From contig JAULSR010000001.1 of NCBI GenBank assembly GCA_030512295.1, positions 1,364,001 to 1,428,000 of the forward strand: a stretch of DNA of 64,000 bases, read 5' to 3'. Below, one piece after another: positions 36,288 through 48,700 of this stretch. Position 1 is the first letter of the stretch. The number at the start of each line of letters is the position of its first letter. Under the pieces are notes generated by a model. The model saw nothing but the letters and a program-made list of their open reading frames with translations, was not told the DNA's origin and made no database searches. The DNA is from Bombardia bombarda. Lineage: Eukaryota > Ascomycota > Sordariomycetes > Sordariales > Lasiosphaeriaceae. The translations under genes were made by a program, and so were the position numbers.

Positions 36288-36799
36288 ATAGTGCAGCAGG
36301 ATACATACTACTACCAAGTCTGGTAATAAGAGTCCAAATACCACAAATGCTCCGGCCCAACAAAAAACAAACAGCCTCCGGCCCCGTCCGCCCCCGTTCC
36401 TCCCGCTCAGAAAAGAGGGGGTTGTTTTTCCTGCCTGCCTGCCTGCCTTGTAACAACAAGTGTGTGGAATAATCCAAATATAAAAGACCAGAAAAAACAC
36501 GTGAAAAGAAAATATAAAAAACCCCCAAAGACCCAATTCATACAACGCTCAAAGTCATACACGCTCAACAACCGAAACACATCACCCCCCTCCCTGCCTG
36601 TCTCTCTCCCTTTCGCGCGCGCGCTGAGCAACGCCAGGACGCCAGGAAAGAAGAACCCCCCTCCTTCCCATCTCCGTCCTATCGTATTTGATAGACAGGT
36701 AGGTACATACGCACGTGATAACCAAAACAAGCGGTGGGGTCAGGTCAGGCACCTCCCAGTCCTCCACCTCCTCATTTCACATTAAAACATTAATCGCAG
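35586..36799. other. Convergent intergenic region
   Basis: This is about 1.2 kb of 3' flanks for the GET2-like (+) and bHLH (-) genes. It includes a CT microsatellite (36253-36285) and an AGGTAGGT octamer at 36698. No gene seen. Confidence 0.55.
36253..36285. repeat. CT dinucleotide microsatellite
   Basis: About 16 CT units in the spacer downstream of the bHLH gene. Confidence 0.85.
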
Positions 36800-38243
36800 T
36801 TACTGCTGCTGCGGCTCCCCACCCCCCCCTCCACTACCCTCCTGTCCCTCCTCTCCTCCCTTTCCATTACCCTCATCAGGCGCATGAATCCCCCTGTCAA
36901 TCTTCAGCTGCTTCAACTCTTGCGCGAGCATCCTGTTCCCCTCGAGCAGATCACTAAGCCAGCTGCCCGCCGTCGTCAGCACCGCGCTCTTGCTGAACCC
37001 GCCCGTGACCAGCTTCGGCACCAGATTGCACAAATCATCGAACCCCTCCTTGATTTGCGTGCGGCGCTTCTGCTCGCTCTTGATGTGATTGTTCCGCTTC
37101 TGCTCCTCCGTCAGGTTCTCCCTCGGCGCCTTCTGCGCGGCGCCGGCACCATTAGGCGCGGATTTCCGACGTCTCGTTGGTGCTGGTGCTGGTGCTGGTG
37201 CTGGTGCTGGTGCTGGTGCTGGTGCTGGTGCTGGTGCTGGTGCTGGTGCTGCTGGTGCGGTAGCAGCCTCGCCGCTGGCCGGGGAACTAGCCACGCCGCC
37301 GCCGGGTGATATCTCAGACGACGCGTTCTTGGCCTTTCTCTTTCTTGTGGGGGCTGCTTTTGCTCTTTCGGCGAGGGCGGGGCCGGGGGCGTTGGGGGCG
37401 GCCATGATGCTGTCGCTGCCGCCGTTGAACGCCGCTGCAGGGTCTACCGTCATTCCTATTGCTGCTCCTGGACCGTCGACCTCGTATGCCGTTTCAGGAA
37501 GACTGATGGGGATTGCGCCTCCTGGGGCCTTGCTCTTGCGGCGTTTTTTGTTCGGCGGCAAGAGCCCGTCCATGTCGCCGGCCTCGTCTTCTCCGTCGTT
37601 GACATCCTCCTGCTTGAAGTGCTGCTGTACCTGCTTTCCTTGGGTGGTTCTCAGCCGTAACTGTGGGAGTTCTCCTAGATGTTGATGTGGATATTGTTGT
37701 TGCTGCTGGTGATGATGTTCTTGTTGCTGCTGCTGCTGCTGTAATGTCGGGCTCGACGCGCGTGTGGTCGGACCGCTCTTGTTGACGGTAAGGCAGTCCA
37801 TAATGGCCAGGGAGTTTTTCTCCACCGCCTCGGATGTATCCTTGTCGCTGGCGGGTATATAATTCGGGCGGTTGAAGTTGAGGTCTGTTCCCCATCGTAC
37901 TTCGACCTGGGGTGCTCGGGGGACTTGTGGGTGTGTGTGGTGTGAGCCAAATGTGAAGTCGTATGCAATGTTGGGGTCATTTTGGTTGTGGTTATGGTTG
38001 TTGCCGACGGTCATATGACTCCCGTCGTTCGTGTACGCATTGCCAAATGGAAGGTAGTTCGTCGAGTCTGGTACCGGCTGGGGCGCATATCCCATCATAG
38101 CGTGAGATGAGGGACCGGCCTGGCCCACCAGCGTCGAGGCGGCAGCAAGAACATCTGGCGTGGCCACATTGTTCGCTTGCGAGGGGTGCCGCTGTTGCTG
38201 TTGTTGTATTATAGAAGAGTGATGGTGATGTTGTTGTTGCTGA

Positions 38244-38275
<32 letters not shown>

Positions 38276-39026
38276 TTGTTGTATTGGCGGGTTGTTGTAG
38301 TCTTGCAATAGGTTTGCAGGTAATCCATTTATGACAGCCGCTGACCACTCGGCGTTTGGATGTGGCCCGAAGGAGGTGCCATGGCCGACGAGATTTGGTG
38401 GTGATAGAAACCAATTATCCACAAAGTTCAGCCCCTCGCCAAACGACACTATTTTGGAAGGGTCGGTGTCGGTGTCGGAGATGACGCTGAAGAACTGTTC
38501 GAAGAAGTTCTCCTCCGGACCAGAGAGAATGCCCGACGCCATCTTGGGGGGTTCGTTTGGGTGAAAGTTCTCGTCTGCGGCGTCATATTGTTAGCATGGG
38601 GGATAGCTGATGGAGGCTCTGGTTGTGCCAGGACATACACCCGAATGGCCCAGTATTATCGGGCGGTTGCGCAGATCCCATTTTGGGAGGACGCAGGCCG
38701 GTATAGATAACCGCGACATAAGCAGATAGTATCTAGTAGCCAGACTATACAGCCTTTGAGACCAAATCTTTCCAGAGTCTCAAAAACTTGATCTTAAAAA
38801 ACACAGTACCCAAGGGGTCCGCAATCAGTCAATGGCTACCGCCGTTCGGTGCGTGCTGTTGGCTATTATTGTCGGTGGTGCAAATGGGAGATGCTGGATG
38901 ATGGCTGTGGTGTGGTTCCGGCGAGGAGGCGTGAGCGTGGAGTAGGGCGGATTGAATATTAGTCGGTGATGATGATATGGAAGCGGCTGAAGGAAAGTCG
39001 AGGTCGAGCTCGAGCATCGAGGCCAT
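36800..39026 (-). CDS. bHLH transcription factor with polyglutamine and Ala-Pro repeats
   Basis: The preferred model has two exons, 39026-38840 and 38574-36800, and 653 residues. The bHLH domain is near the C-terminus. Its basic region NNHIKSEQKRRTQIKEGF has the His-Glu-Arg triad that contacts E-boxes (CANNTG), and helix 2 is followed by an amphipathic leucine-rich segment. It resembles Mlx/Mondo-like fungal bHLH factors. Long Gln and Gln/His stretches and an (Ala-Pro)n hinge, coded by a GGTGCT hexamer repeat, precede the domain. The downstream ATG at 38542 would give 580 residues. I favour the longer start because a GCTAAC branch and CGCAG acceptor sit just upstream, the frame stays open to that acceptor, and exon 1 joins in phase. 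Expression is unproven. Confidence 0.8.
37179..37250. repeat. GGTGCT hexanucleotide repeat, 12 copies
   Basis: Twelve perfect copies inside the bHLH coding region encode a run of Ala-Pro dipeptides on the minus strand. Copy number changes would keep frame. Confidence 0.9.
37701..37742. repeat. Polyglutamine-coding repeat in bHLH gene
   Basis: CTG/TTG triplets on the plus strand read as CAG/CAA on the coding strand and encode Gln runs broken by His. Confidence 0.8.
38230..38283. repeat. Second polyglutamine-coding repeat in bHLH gene
   Basis: A longer Gln tract with one His interruption, coded by mixed CAG/CAA, in the N-terminal third of the bHLH protein. Confidence 0.8.
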
Positions 39027-40308
39027 CGAGCTGGAGCTTTGGCGCTGGCTGGCGTTGGAGCTGTTCTGGGCCCAAATCACATGCAAACACTTTGTAAACA
39101 ACAGATGACCTCAAAGGCACCGCGATGCTGAGTAGTGATGTTTCTCAGAGTTGTTCTGTCGACCTGTCATCGTGCTTAAACACGACATAGCAGGGCGGTT
39201 TGCGCAGGAGGCAGGTTTAAATTCATGGGAGTCCAAAGGTCGAAAGTGATGTGCGTCGTCTGGCGTCCACCACGGCTCCAATGACCAGGAAGGCGAGATG
39301 GAGATAGTGTGGGTACGGTAGTTAACTGGGCGTGTGGAAAGGTAAAGGTTCCAACTCCCAGGTGGTTAGGTGGGTGGGGTGGGGAAGGGCGTAGGGGAAT
39401 GACTGCGGGTTTAGACTCTGTAGGTATGCACGCACACTGCACCCACCTCCACCAGTCGGGTCCACCAGTCGGGTCCACCACACCCACACCACAGCAGTCA
39501 CCACCATATTATGTTGCTTTTTAGTGCGCTTTCCATACCTGCCTAGCTATCTTGACTTATCCAGGGTCGTAGGTGGCATTCCATTGTGGAGATATCGGAC
39601 TGAATTGTGGGGCGGCGGCACTCATCACCTCGTCCTAGGCTTTTAGATGGACGGGATAGCTGTGGGACCGCGACAAGCTTTCCTGTAATAACCGGAGGGC
39701 TTGGTAACAGCGCGCTCAGGTACCCGGTCAGTAAGCGTCACTACGAAGAATCATATATTCGGTTGATATACAGACACACCAATTGGGATTTCTCAATACC
39801 TACCTCAGGTACTAGGTACTTACCTGCAATGGACGCCTTTCCAAACGCAAGAGAGGCCAGGCAAGAGACTTGGACAAAAGAGAACCGAGGCGCATCCGGG
39901 AAGCTGCAGGCAGCGCGCATACATAACAGATGCCTCGGCGCCCCCTTGCTGCAGCAGCATCCGCCCTCAGCGATAGATAATTCTTGGAGTTCCACAGAGC
40001 AGGAATAGGTGTGCAAGATCATTACCTAACACGAATCTTCAAAAAGGACTCAGAGTAGGACAACCCAAAGTCTGATCCATCTTGTCTGTCATGGTACCTG
40101 ACGCCTCTCATGCACCTTCCTTCGTCTAGACTCCAGTGTTGAAGGTTCTAATCCCACTGTTCATCCCGTCCGTCATGCAAGGTCAGATTGGTACGATTGA
40201 TAACGGCGAAGAACTAGCCGGAAAGGGGCTGGATCAGGATGAGGCTGCATGCTGCATGGCAAACAATATAAAAATGGCGTTATCGTGTGTGTTGAGATTC
40301 TATTAAAC

Positions 40309-40506
40309 TCACAGAACCGTTGAGTTTTTTGTGAGCCGAGATGGGACAGCCTCCATAATAATTATGCGGAACTGGTTGACTGGTAGGGGTTCGTCGGGGG
40401 GCTTGTCAATCACATGCTCGAACTTTTGGTTCGATCGGGAAGGAGCAGGAGCAGCATGCAAGCCATAGCTGAGAGAGCTGCGCTCAATCGGCCCACTTCT
40501 TGCCAT
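40309..40506 (-). CDS. Weak small ORF, unknown
   Basis: A 65-codon frame starts MARSGPIERSSLSYGLHAA. Its codons look moderately coding-like. It ends right at a possible GTGAGT donor, so it could be the first exon of a short gene reaching an acceptor near 40255. No family is recognised and it may be chance. Confidence 0.2.
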   Translation of the reverse strand: MARSGPIERSSLSYGLHAAPAPSRSNQKFEHVIDKPPDEPLPVNQFRIIIMEAVPSRLTKNSTVL

Positions 40507-41117
40507 GACCTAATTCATGGACGCCTGCCCCTCCACGACCTCCCGCCGCAGATCAACTTATATGGCTGTAAAGATAGCTGAAGCCTGCAGTCCCTTGAGC
40601 TTATTTACCTGAAAGGACATTTGTCAGGTTCGTCAAAGAAGAAAACTGGCATGGGTAAGGTAGCAGAAAGATACCTCCCTCTATCCGATTCTAACGGAAA
40701 GCGCCGTCGTCTTCCTCCTTGCTCCTTCGCCAGGCTTGCCAGGATACAGCTTTTGTGTTTTTCTTTCTAGCCCATTTGGGTCTTCGTCAAGTTCTGGGCA
40801 GTCACCCTGTCATTTCGAAATGCCTCCTGAAGCAGTCACAGGGCCGAAATCACGAATGCATGTCGCTGGATCAGCGGGGCCAGTTCCAAGATCTCCCATG
40901 CTGACAGGGATTCATTTTTGGTCTTAGCGGCCTGTCTTTGCAGGGTCGCCGGGTCCGGGGGTAAAATAATCAACAGAAAACGCGCGAACGCGACGACTGA
41001 CGAACCACAGACCCGTGTTTCTTCCCCGCACAATCAATCTGTCTCCAATCTCCATAGCTCTCCCATAGCTCCCTGGCACTGTTTCCATCGAAACGGTCGT
41101 GTTATGCGGGGACGGAC

Positions 41118-41137
41118 GGACTGGACTGGACTGGACT
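41118..41137. repeat. GGACT pentanucleotide repeat
   Basis: Four tandem GGACT copies in the long spacer. Confidence 0.75.
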
Positions 41138-41542
41138 GACTGCGTGTTGGTAGTGGTGTTTTAGTGGTGTGCAGCTAGCGTCCGAATGTTGTAAGTAGCC
41201 TACCAGAACTTGAAGAGCATCGCCGAGATGCCCAGACGTTGCACTCGATCTATCTTGCCCCAGTAACAACTACCTTGCCTGCTACCTTATCTGGTCACGC
41301 TGCCACCGCTGCTGTCCGTGGCTGTCAACCCGTTTTTGTCTTCAACCTTGGAGGAGCAGCTTCGTTTCATTTTCAGCTCCTGTCAAACACGCCCTGTTCA
41401 TCGCCTCGTTTCCATTTCCATGGGGTTGGTTCGTGGAACTATCCGAGGATAACCGGACGACTTGTCGTCAGCAGGTGAGCACCTATTGCGTGCAGGGAAA
41501 TAACCTGCTTCCTTTTTCATCAACGTCAATCCATGCCAGCAA

Positions 41543-41564
41543 ATATACATATATATATATATAC
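41543..41564. repeat. AT dinucleotide run
   Basis: Alternating TA tract upstream of the TMEM135-like gene. Confidence 0.7.
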
Positions 41565-41942
41565 AGTATGATTTGGACGCAAGTGCGGCCCCAACTGTTT
41601 GCTTTGTTTTGAGGCGAAGACCTGGAGCTGAAAAACCAACGTATTACCTGACGTTACGGACGAATGAATTGCCTGCCGAATTCAAGTCGCGTGCCGTGCA
41701 GCGGCGGGCAATGAATGGGGTTTCTAACTTGAAAGTGCATCATTTGGAGAAGCGGGTTGGAGAATGCCATGTCCCGAAAATCGAAAAGCTGCAAAGAAAA
41801 AACTCAGACCTCTCTTTCACACACAAACAAAACATACTTGTTACATGCCTCACTCCCATAAGGCGCCTTCTCATCACGTTGCAACGGTGCTGACCTCGAC
41901 GCAGGTCGTGCCGAGGCGGTCTCGGCCCACCTTCAAGCAACC

Positions 41943-43610
41943 ATGATGGGTGCATCAAGAACACCAACCGCCAGAAGGAGGAAATGGGACGCTGATATTT
42001 CGCCCCTGCTGCGGCCTCTTGTGCGCGCCTATCTGTTGGGCTACGCATCCGCCGTCGCACCCAGGCTCTTGACCTTGTTGCTTCAGCTCATCAAGAGCAG
42101 GCGGAGAAATCAGAAGACTGAACAGCAGGCCAGCAGCGAATCGTCATCGTCGACAGTGACACAGCAGGCCTCACAAGAGCCCTTCTTTGCCTCCCTGAAG
42201 CGCGTTCTTTGTGGCGGCCTTGACCCCCAGCGCTTTCCCACCTTTTGCGCCGTCCTCGTCGGCGGCAGCACGCTGCTCGAGATACCCTTGAGGGCAGCAT
42301 TTAACCGGCTGCTCAGAAACCTCTCCGAGGTGGCACGGAAGAGGTGAGCTGCCTGTCTCTGTCTATTTACTATCACCACATATATACACCACGCTGACGT
42401 ACTTCTCCCCTTCTTACCCCAAAGACTCTCAAGATGGTTTGCCTCCTTTATTGCGGCCTGGTTCAGCCTGCAGCTGCTCCAGTCCAACCAGAGCTCGGGC
42501 TTCTTCACCGAGACAGTTCCCATCAAGAAGCAGTCAGACGACCCAGACTCGACAACGACGACAACTACCACCAAATACCAAACCATCCGCTACGCCGGCC
42601 GCACCCTGGACCTCTCCCTCTTCGCCGCCACCCGGGCCCTCGACGTCATCGGCGGCGAGCTATGGCACCGCCGACACAACCTCTTCTCCTCCCCCTCCCA
42701 TCCCCCCCTATCCCCCTCCCCCAAACGCCGCCGCCCCCCTTGCCTCACCTCCTCCACAGTCACCCACCTCACCGACCCCGCCATCTTCGCCCTCTCCTCC
42801 GGCCTCATCATGTGGGCCTGGATCTACCTCCCGTCCCGCCTGCCCCGCGCCTACAACCGCTGGATCGCCTCCGCCGCCGCCGTCGACCCGCGCCTCATCG
42901 AGGCCCTCCAGCTCTGCCGCTCCCGCGCCATCCGCTACGGCGTCGACACGGGCCGCGCCCCGCTCCTCGCCGCCATGTGCGCCGACTACCGCCTGCCGCC
43001 CCGCTGGGGCGACCCGGCCGTCTCCGTCCCCTTCCCCTGCGAGCTCGTCCACATGGGCTGCGGCCCCTCGTGCGAGCGCCACGCCCTCAGCCGCTTTGCT
43101 CGCTCCTTCCGCTGGGCCATGGCCACCTACCTGCCCCTCAACCTGCTCCTCGCCGTCCGCGCCGCGGGCCGCGGACCCGCAGCGCTGATGAAGAGCCTGC
43201 AGCGCGCGCTCGTGTCCGCCGCGCGGTCGTCGTCGTTTCTGGGTGCGTTCATTGCGCTGTTTTACTATGGGGTTTGCTTGATGCGCACGCGGCTGGGCCC
43301 GCGCGTGCTGGGCACGGGGAGGGAGGTGCGCCAGCGGATAGATGGGGGGTTGTGTGTCGCGGCGGGGTGTGTGCTGTGCGGGTGGAGTATTATGCTGGAG
43401 AACGCCGGGCGGCGCAAGGACATGGCGCTGTTTGTGGCGCCGCGCGCGCTGGCGACGCTGTTGCCGCGAAGGTATGCGTGGGACATGCAGTGGCGCGAGA
43501 CGTTTGTCTTTTCGTTCAGCACGGCGGTTGTGTTTACGTGTGTGCTGGAGAATAGGGCGCGCGTGAGGGGGGTGTTGGGAGGCGTGTTGGCTAGTGTGTT
43601 GAAGCCGTAG
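41943..43610 (+). CDS. TMEM135-like multi-pass membrane protein
   Basis: There are two exons (41943-42343 and 42425-43610) and 528 residues. The N-terminal half has hydrophobic segments (VRAYLLGYASAVAPRLLTLL, SFIAAWFSLQLL). The conserved core CELVHMGCGPSCERHALSRF matches the Cys-rich signature of the TMEM135 family. C-terminal hydrophobic helices follow, such as SSFLGAFIALFYYGVCLM and GLCVAAGCVLCGWSIM. TMEM135 proteins sit in peroxisomal and mitochondrial membranes and affect organelle dynamics and lipid handling; the fungal homologues are largely unstudied. Codon third positions are strongly C/G. A second ATG follows immediately in the same frame. The central Ser/Pro/Arg stretch is likely cytosolic. 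Confidence 0.82.
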
Positions 43611-44359
43611 GGTTAGTGGGGTTGTGATATAGAAAAAAACATCTTCGTGTGTATATTGGGGGTGCAAAGCAGGCTTAGGGGCTAGATAGATGAGGATGAT
43701 GGGCGGTATAGTACTGCTTGGATGTGCATCAAAAGCGTATACATATATATCAATATAACGGCGGGAAGCATTACCGGGGTTGGGTTGGGTTGACTGGGAG
43801 AGGGATAAAAACGCATTCAGAGGTTATGCGGTGTGGGCAAGGTATACATGATGCTAATAAAGCCATGATTTGGCGTTTTCGAGTGGCTTTCGTTACATGA
43901 CTTGGGCGATGAACTGCAGTTGCTCGGATGTGTCAAAACCTTGTCGATTAGCATTATAATCCAGGTATTACTTACGCAGTGATAGATGAGCAACTAGGTA
44001 ATCAAATCATCAGTCTCGACAGGTAGTAGGTACCTCAGTCATTAGTATATATACCTATTAGTCCCGGAGGGACATGCCTTTCCACCCCGACTGGGTATCT
44101 ACCTTGCGTAGGTACACTTGTTTTTCCCCCTTCCCATCCATTGTTTACAAACGCTCAATGCTTTTATATCCTTCCTGCCTTGCCCTACTAGTCAGTCACC
44201 CCTGCTTGCTGTCCCAAGACATATTCTAATAACCATATAACCGCCTCCAAGTTACCTCCTCGGACATTTCTAGTGTACATACACATACAGTACAATCCAT
44301 ACCCCATCATCCCATCCCCTTCTCCACCATCCCACACATCACACTACACTACCCAAAAC
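43611..44359. other. Convergent intergenic region
   Basis: 3' flanks of the TMEM135-like gene (+) and the small membrane protein gene (-). AT-rich, with no gene seen. Confidence 0.5.
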
Positions 44360-44650
44360 TCAAATACCCTCCCCCGCCCCCCTCCCGTCCATGCCCACAT
44401 CTCCGCCTTCCTCTACACCACCATCAGCGTCCTTCATCATCCTCGCAGCCGCCTCGCGCGCCGCGACGTTCCTGGCCGCCCTGGTCCCGGGCCGGAGTAT
44501 CTCTGTCGCGTACACCTTGGCCTCGTCCCTGTGCCGCGTCGAGACCCACCAGGTCACATAAAGCACAACGAGAAAGCAGAGCATCCAGAGGCAGATGGCG
44601 CGGCCGGAGCGGCGGCGGCGGGGGCCGTAGACTGAGAAGGTGCGGACCAT
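44360..44650 (-). CDS. Small single-pass membrane protein, unknown function
   Basis: This single-exon gene encodes 96 residues. A basic N-terminus (GPRRRRSGR) precedes one strongly hydrophobic segment, LWMLCFLVVLYVTWW (about residues 20-36). A charged helical stretch (ARNVAAREAAARMMKDADG) and an acidic Gly tail follow. The positive-inside rule puts the N-terminus in the cytosol. It looks like a real short gene because it has consistent composition and a good start context, but I do not recognise the family. Confidence 0.5.
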   Translation of the reverse strand: MVRTFSVYGPRRRRSGRAICLWMLCFLVVLYVTWWVSTRHRDEAKVYATEILRPGTRAARNVAAREAAARMMKDADGGVEEGGDVGMDGRGAGEGI

Positions 44651-45743
44651 TGTTTTGGCTTTTCAATTATGTAGATTTCTGCTGGGCTGGTTGTTGGTGG
44701 TGGGTTTGTGTTGGGGCTGGGTGTCTCCGTGAGGCTATTTTGAGATTTTGTTGTGGCTGGCGTGAATGGTTGAGATGAGAAGATACGTCAAGTGTCGATC
44801 ATTATTCTCGACTGAATCGAAATTTGGGTTGTTGGGACGATGTTTGCTTAGGGGCTTCTTTCAATGGTGTGATGAAAAACAAAGAGCCAGAATTAAATGA
44901 ATCGTGAATGGAGGATTCGGTGAGCTGTGGAGCTTCAATATGAGAACAGAAGTTTAGGCAATCGATGTTCTCTAAGGTATGTAGGCACTAACTGTAAAAA
45001 TCGTATCGAGATCTTTACTCGAATATGGGAAATAAGTAGAAATATAGGTTCGCGATCTGGGCACCTCAGACAGCACAATGGTTCGCGGCTACAGAGCTTC
45101 GGAGGGAGCGGACGAGGTCAAGATGACGTCGCGGGGAGCGAAGCTTCCGTAAAAGAATTAAAGGGGTCGTGGGGTGTTCCGGCAGCGCCATCCCTGGTGA
45201 GATGGACCCGATTTTACGATCCCTGAAAAAAAGTGCCTTGAAAGTACTTAATCTGTCGGCCCTGTTAGTAGCAAGCCTGTCACTATAAACCTCAGTCTTA
45301 CTAATAGCTCCTTGTAGATAATACTTATGTTTTTAGCATCTTATGTAAGAATCTTACACGGTCTTTGAGCAAACCTTTACTTGGAGCAATTTGGAAAAAA
45401 ATAACATGGCTTTCTTTTCTCAAAACCAACGCGCTTGTTCAATGTTCAAGTATATATAGTAGCGGTATTTCGAAAGACTGCGAGTTTCAACAAATTCAAA
45501 CCCAATGAGGGCTACTTATCGAGAAAACTAGCCAGTCAATCACTAACTCCAACCCCCATTTGCTTTAGCTTCATAAAAAGACTTTTCCTGGGTACTAGGT
45601 AGGTATACAAACTAGAACAACACTGCTTAAGAAAAGACCCAGTTCGTCGTTGCCAAGGAGAGAACCAATAGGTATGAATGTGGACTTAAAGAAAAAGAAA
45701 AGAAAGCAACGCCATCATTACCATCATGACCACAAACTCCTCC
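44651..45743. other. Intergenic region upstream of the small membrane protein gene
   Basis: About 1.1 kb, AT-rich in the second half, with an AGGTAGGT octamer at 45597. It should hold the promoter of the small membrane protein gene and the 3' end of the tricalbin gene. No gene seen. Confidence 0.5.
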
Positions 45744-48700
45744 TCAAACCTCCGTCTCAACATCCGGTGCCCGTCCATTCAAGCTTCCAACCTTCTTGAG
45801 CCGGCGCGCGGCAAACAGTGCCTCATCCTTGGCAAACTGAACGTTGCGCATGGGTTTCCTATAACAGACAACAAAGTTAGTAAACCACACACACATTCTC
45901 ATAAATTCGTCGGACAAAGGGGAGAAACTGAAACATACCACTGCATCAACCCCCTATGCTGCCGATGCAAGTCCCTGCTCCTGCTCCGATACTCTTTAAA
46001 CTGCTTGATGGGGTTCTTGCTGCTCGACTGGCTCTTGATACTCGCCTGGTTTTGCGTCGTATCAACCGACGGCCTTCCCACAATGGCAGTCGACCCATTG
46101 GCATTGGCATCACCATTCATCACCGCCGACGACTGCCCATCGCTCGCGGCAGTCGAAGCATCCATGACCCCCAAATCAACATTCGACGGGTCTTCATCCC
46201 CCTCCTCCTCCCCCTCCTCCTCCTCACCACTATCATCAGTAGTATCCTCCTCATCAAACTCGACCGAGTTCTCCCCACTACTAGTGTTCCCCCCAACCCT
46301 CTTCTTCCCATGCCCACTCAACAGCTCCTTCGGATCGCTCCCAAACGCCACGCTCCAGTCCGTCCCATCCTTTGCCAACCACTTCTTCTTGTCCCCCTCC
46401 GGCGCCGTCGCCAGCACATCTCTACCGTGCGTCAGGCTCTCCTCGTGCAGCCTCGCCACCAGCGGCGGCACCTCGGCCTCGACGTGCTCGCCGCGCACGC
46501 CCTCAGCAAAACACGCCTCCCAGCTCTCAATCGTCTCGCGCGAGTCGTTATCGCTCACAAACTTGAGGTGGTCGCGGTCCGTGCCGGGCTTGAACCGCGC
46601 CCGGAAGCGCAGCCGGCCGAGCTCCTCAATCTTCACGTCAGGCACCGTCGCGTAGTTGGCCTCGGTGATGTAGTTCTGTGCCAGCCGCATCCCGTTGTTG
46701 CACCGCCAGATGGGGATGTCAAAGTCGCGCTCCTCGCTGTCGGGCAGATCCTGCAGCCAGATGGCCGCGAACGCGTCCGCGCCGCGCTTGCCCGAGCGGT
46801 GGAACTCGAAGAAGATGGGCGAGCGGTAGCGGAACCTTACCGGCAGGCGCACCTTCTGGCTCTTCTTCTTCTCATCATTACCGCTGATGTCCCAGGATAG
46901 GCCGCCGTCAGATAGCTTGGTGCAGATATCAGGCTTGATGACGGCTGAGCTGCCGCCGGTGCGCAGCTTGATCTTGAGCTTGTCCGTGGGCGCGTACGTC
47001 GACGAGGCGGTGATGCGGTCCGACAGGAACTCAAACGTCCCGATCTCGCCGAAGCCGAGCTGGGCGGGCGGCAGCTTGAGCTCGACAGACCTAAACAGCA
47101 GGCTGATGCGGATGCGGCCAAAGCCGATGCCGCCGTCGAGCGGGTACCAGCGCGTGCTCTGGCTGGCCGTCTGCAGCACGTCCGAGATCTTGAGCGGCAC
47201 GACGCCGATGATGGGGTCGTGCTGGCGGTTGCGCGAGTCGCGCACCGCCACCGTCACGATGGCCGACCGCCAGTCGCGGATGAAGCGCTCCGTGCCCGCC
47301 TCGAAGATGGGCCGCGACGACACCACCTTTGTGCGCGTCTTGTACACGAGCTCGTCGTTGAGCAGGATGGTGCAGTACGAGCTCGGCAGCTTCTTGCCCT
47401 GCTCCTCCTTGATCTCGCCCGCGTCGCGCGCCGGCTCGAACTCGCGGCCCTTGCGCTTGCCGCCCTCCGAGCCCTTGACGTTCTGCAGCTCCAGGTTGAC
47501 GATCTGGTGCACCACGATGCTGAGGATGCCGCTGGGCCAGAGCGGGTCGGGCGGCGTCACCACCACCGCGTTCTCCTCGGCGTTGTCCAGGCTGCCCTTG
47601 TCGTCCTGCAGCTCCTTCTTGTCGCGCAGCTCCTTGGGCAGGCTGTGGTCCTTGCCGTCCGTCCGCAGCGCCTTGCGGAACTGCGTCTTGCCGAAGTAGC
47701 CCACCTCCCAGTGCAGCTCGCCCGGCATGGTGCTCTCGGCCTTGACGCCCTTGAGCTGCGAGACCTGCGGGAACATCTGGCCCGGGTGCTGGATCAGCTT
47801 CTGGATGCTCATCTCCGCCTTGCCCACGACGTCGTCGGCCGAGGAGCGGTCGCTGTCCCAGAGCTCGAGCGAGAGCTGCTCGTCAGCCTTAATGATGTCT
47901 GAGTTGACCAGCAGAGCGCAGCTCTCCGAGAAGATGGGGTTGAGGTCGTCCTGGATCACGCGCGTGCAGTACTGCGGCTTGCCGAACTTGGAAAAGGCAA
48001 CGCAGATATAGGGGTCAGAGCCGCCGCCCTCCTTTCCGCGACGGTCCTGCTTGCTCAGCCCAACCGCCTTGTGGATGCGGATGAACAGGACGCCCAGAGC
48101 CTGCGTCTCCTTCTTGATGTCGTCGCCCTGCAGCATCTTGCCAATGTCCAGCGTCATCGACTTGGGCGCCACGTACATGTTGGCGGCGGTGGCGATGGCC
48201 CAGTTGACAAAGTTGGAGATGACGGGGAGGTTGAGGATGTTGGCGCCCTTCTCGACCAGCGGGATGCAGCTAGCCTCCACCTTGGGCAGCCCCATGAGCG
48301 TGAAGCTGAGCGTCTTGATGAAGGGCGGGTTCGGCGCCAGCGCGACTCTTATTCTCGCCGTGGCCACCAGCCCATTCAGCTCGACCCAGATTGGAAACGG
48401 CACGCCAAAGAAGCCCTTGATTCCGAGATAAAAGACAAGCTGCATGCCCATGTTCTTAGCCTTGGACGACACGTCGCTACCCGACGGCAGCGAGTGGTAG
48501 GCAATTGTCGCCTCAAGATTGTAAAAGTCACCGCCCTCCTCATCAGCCGCCAGCTCCTGCGGGTCCTTGGCCTTCTCATCCTGCTTGCGGATCTCATCCT
48601 TGAGATCCTGCACCTGCGAATCCGGCAGCGCCCTCAAGCTCAAGATCCGCAGCGGGTTGCTCCCCTGAGAAATATCGCTAACCTTGACATTCTCAATCAC

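Larger units (their letters stand above)
39027..41942. other. Long intergenic region with one weak ORF
   Basis: About 2.9 kb. It contains an ACCTACCT motif (39798), a short GGACT repeat (41118-41137) and a TA run (41543-41564). A minus-strand frame near 40309-40506 is listed separately. No other gene supported. Confidence 0.5.

Noticed and set aside
42434..43555. 373-codon Pro/Arg-rich frame overlapping the TMEM135-like gene
   Set aside because: Alternative-frame artefact of strongly C-biased codons; the real frame has the conserved Cys signature.
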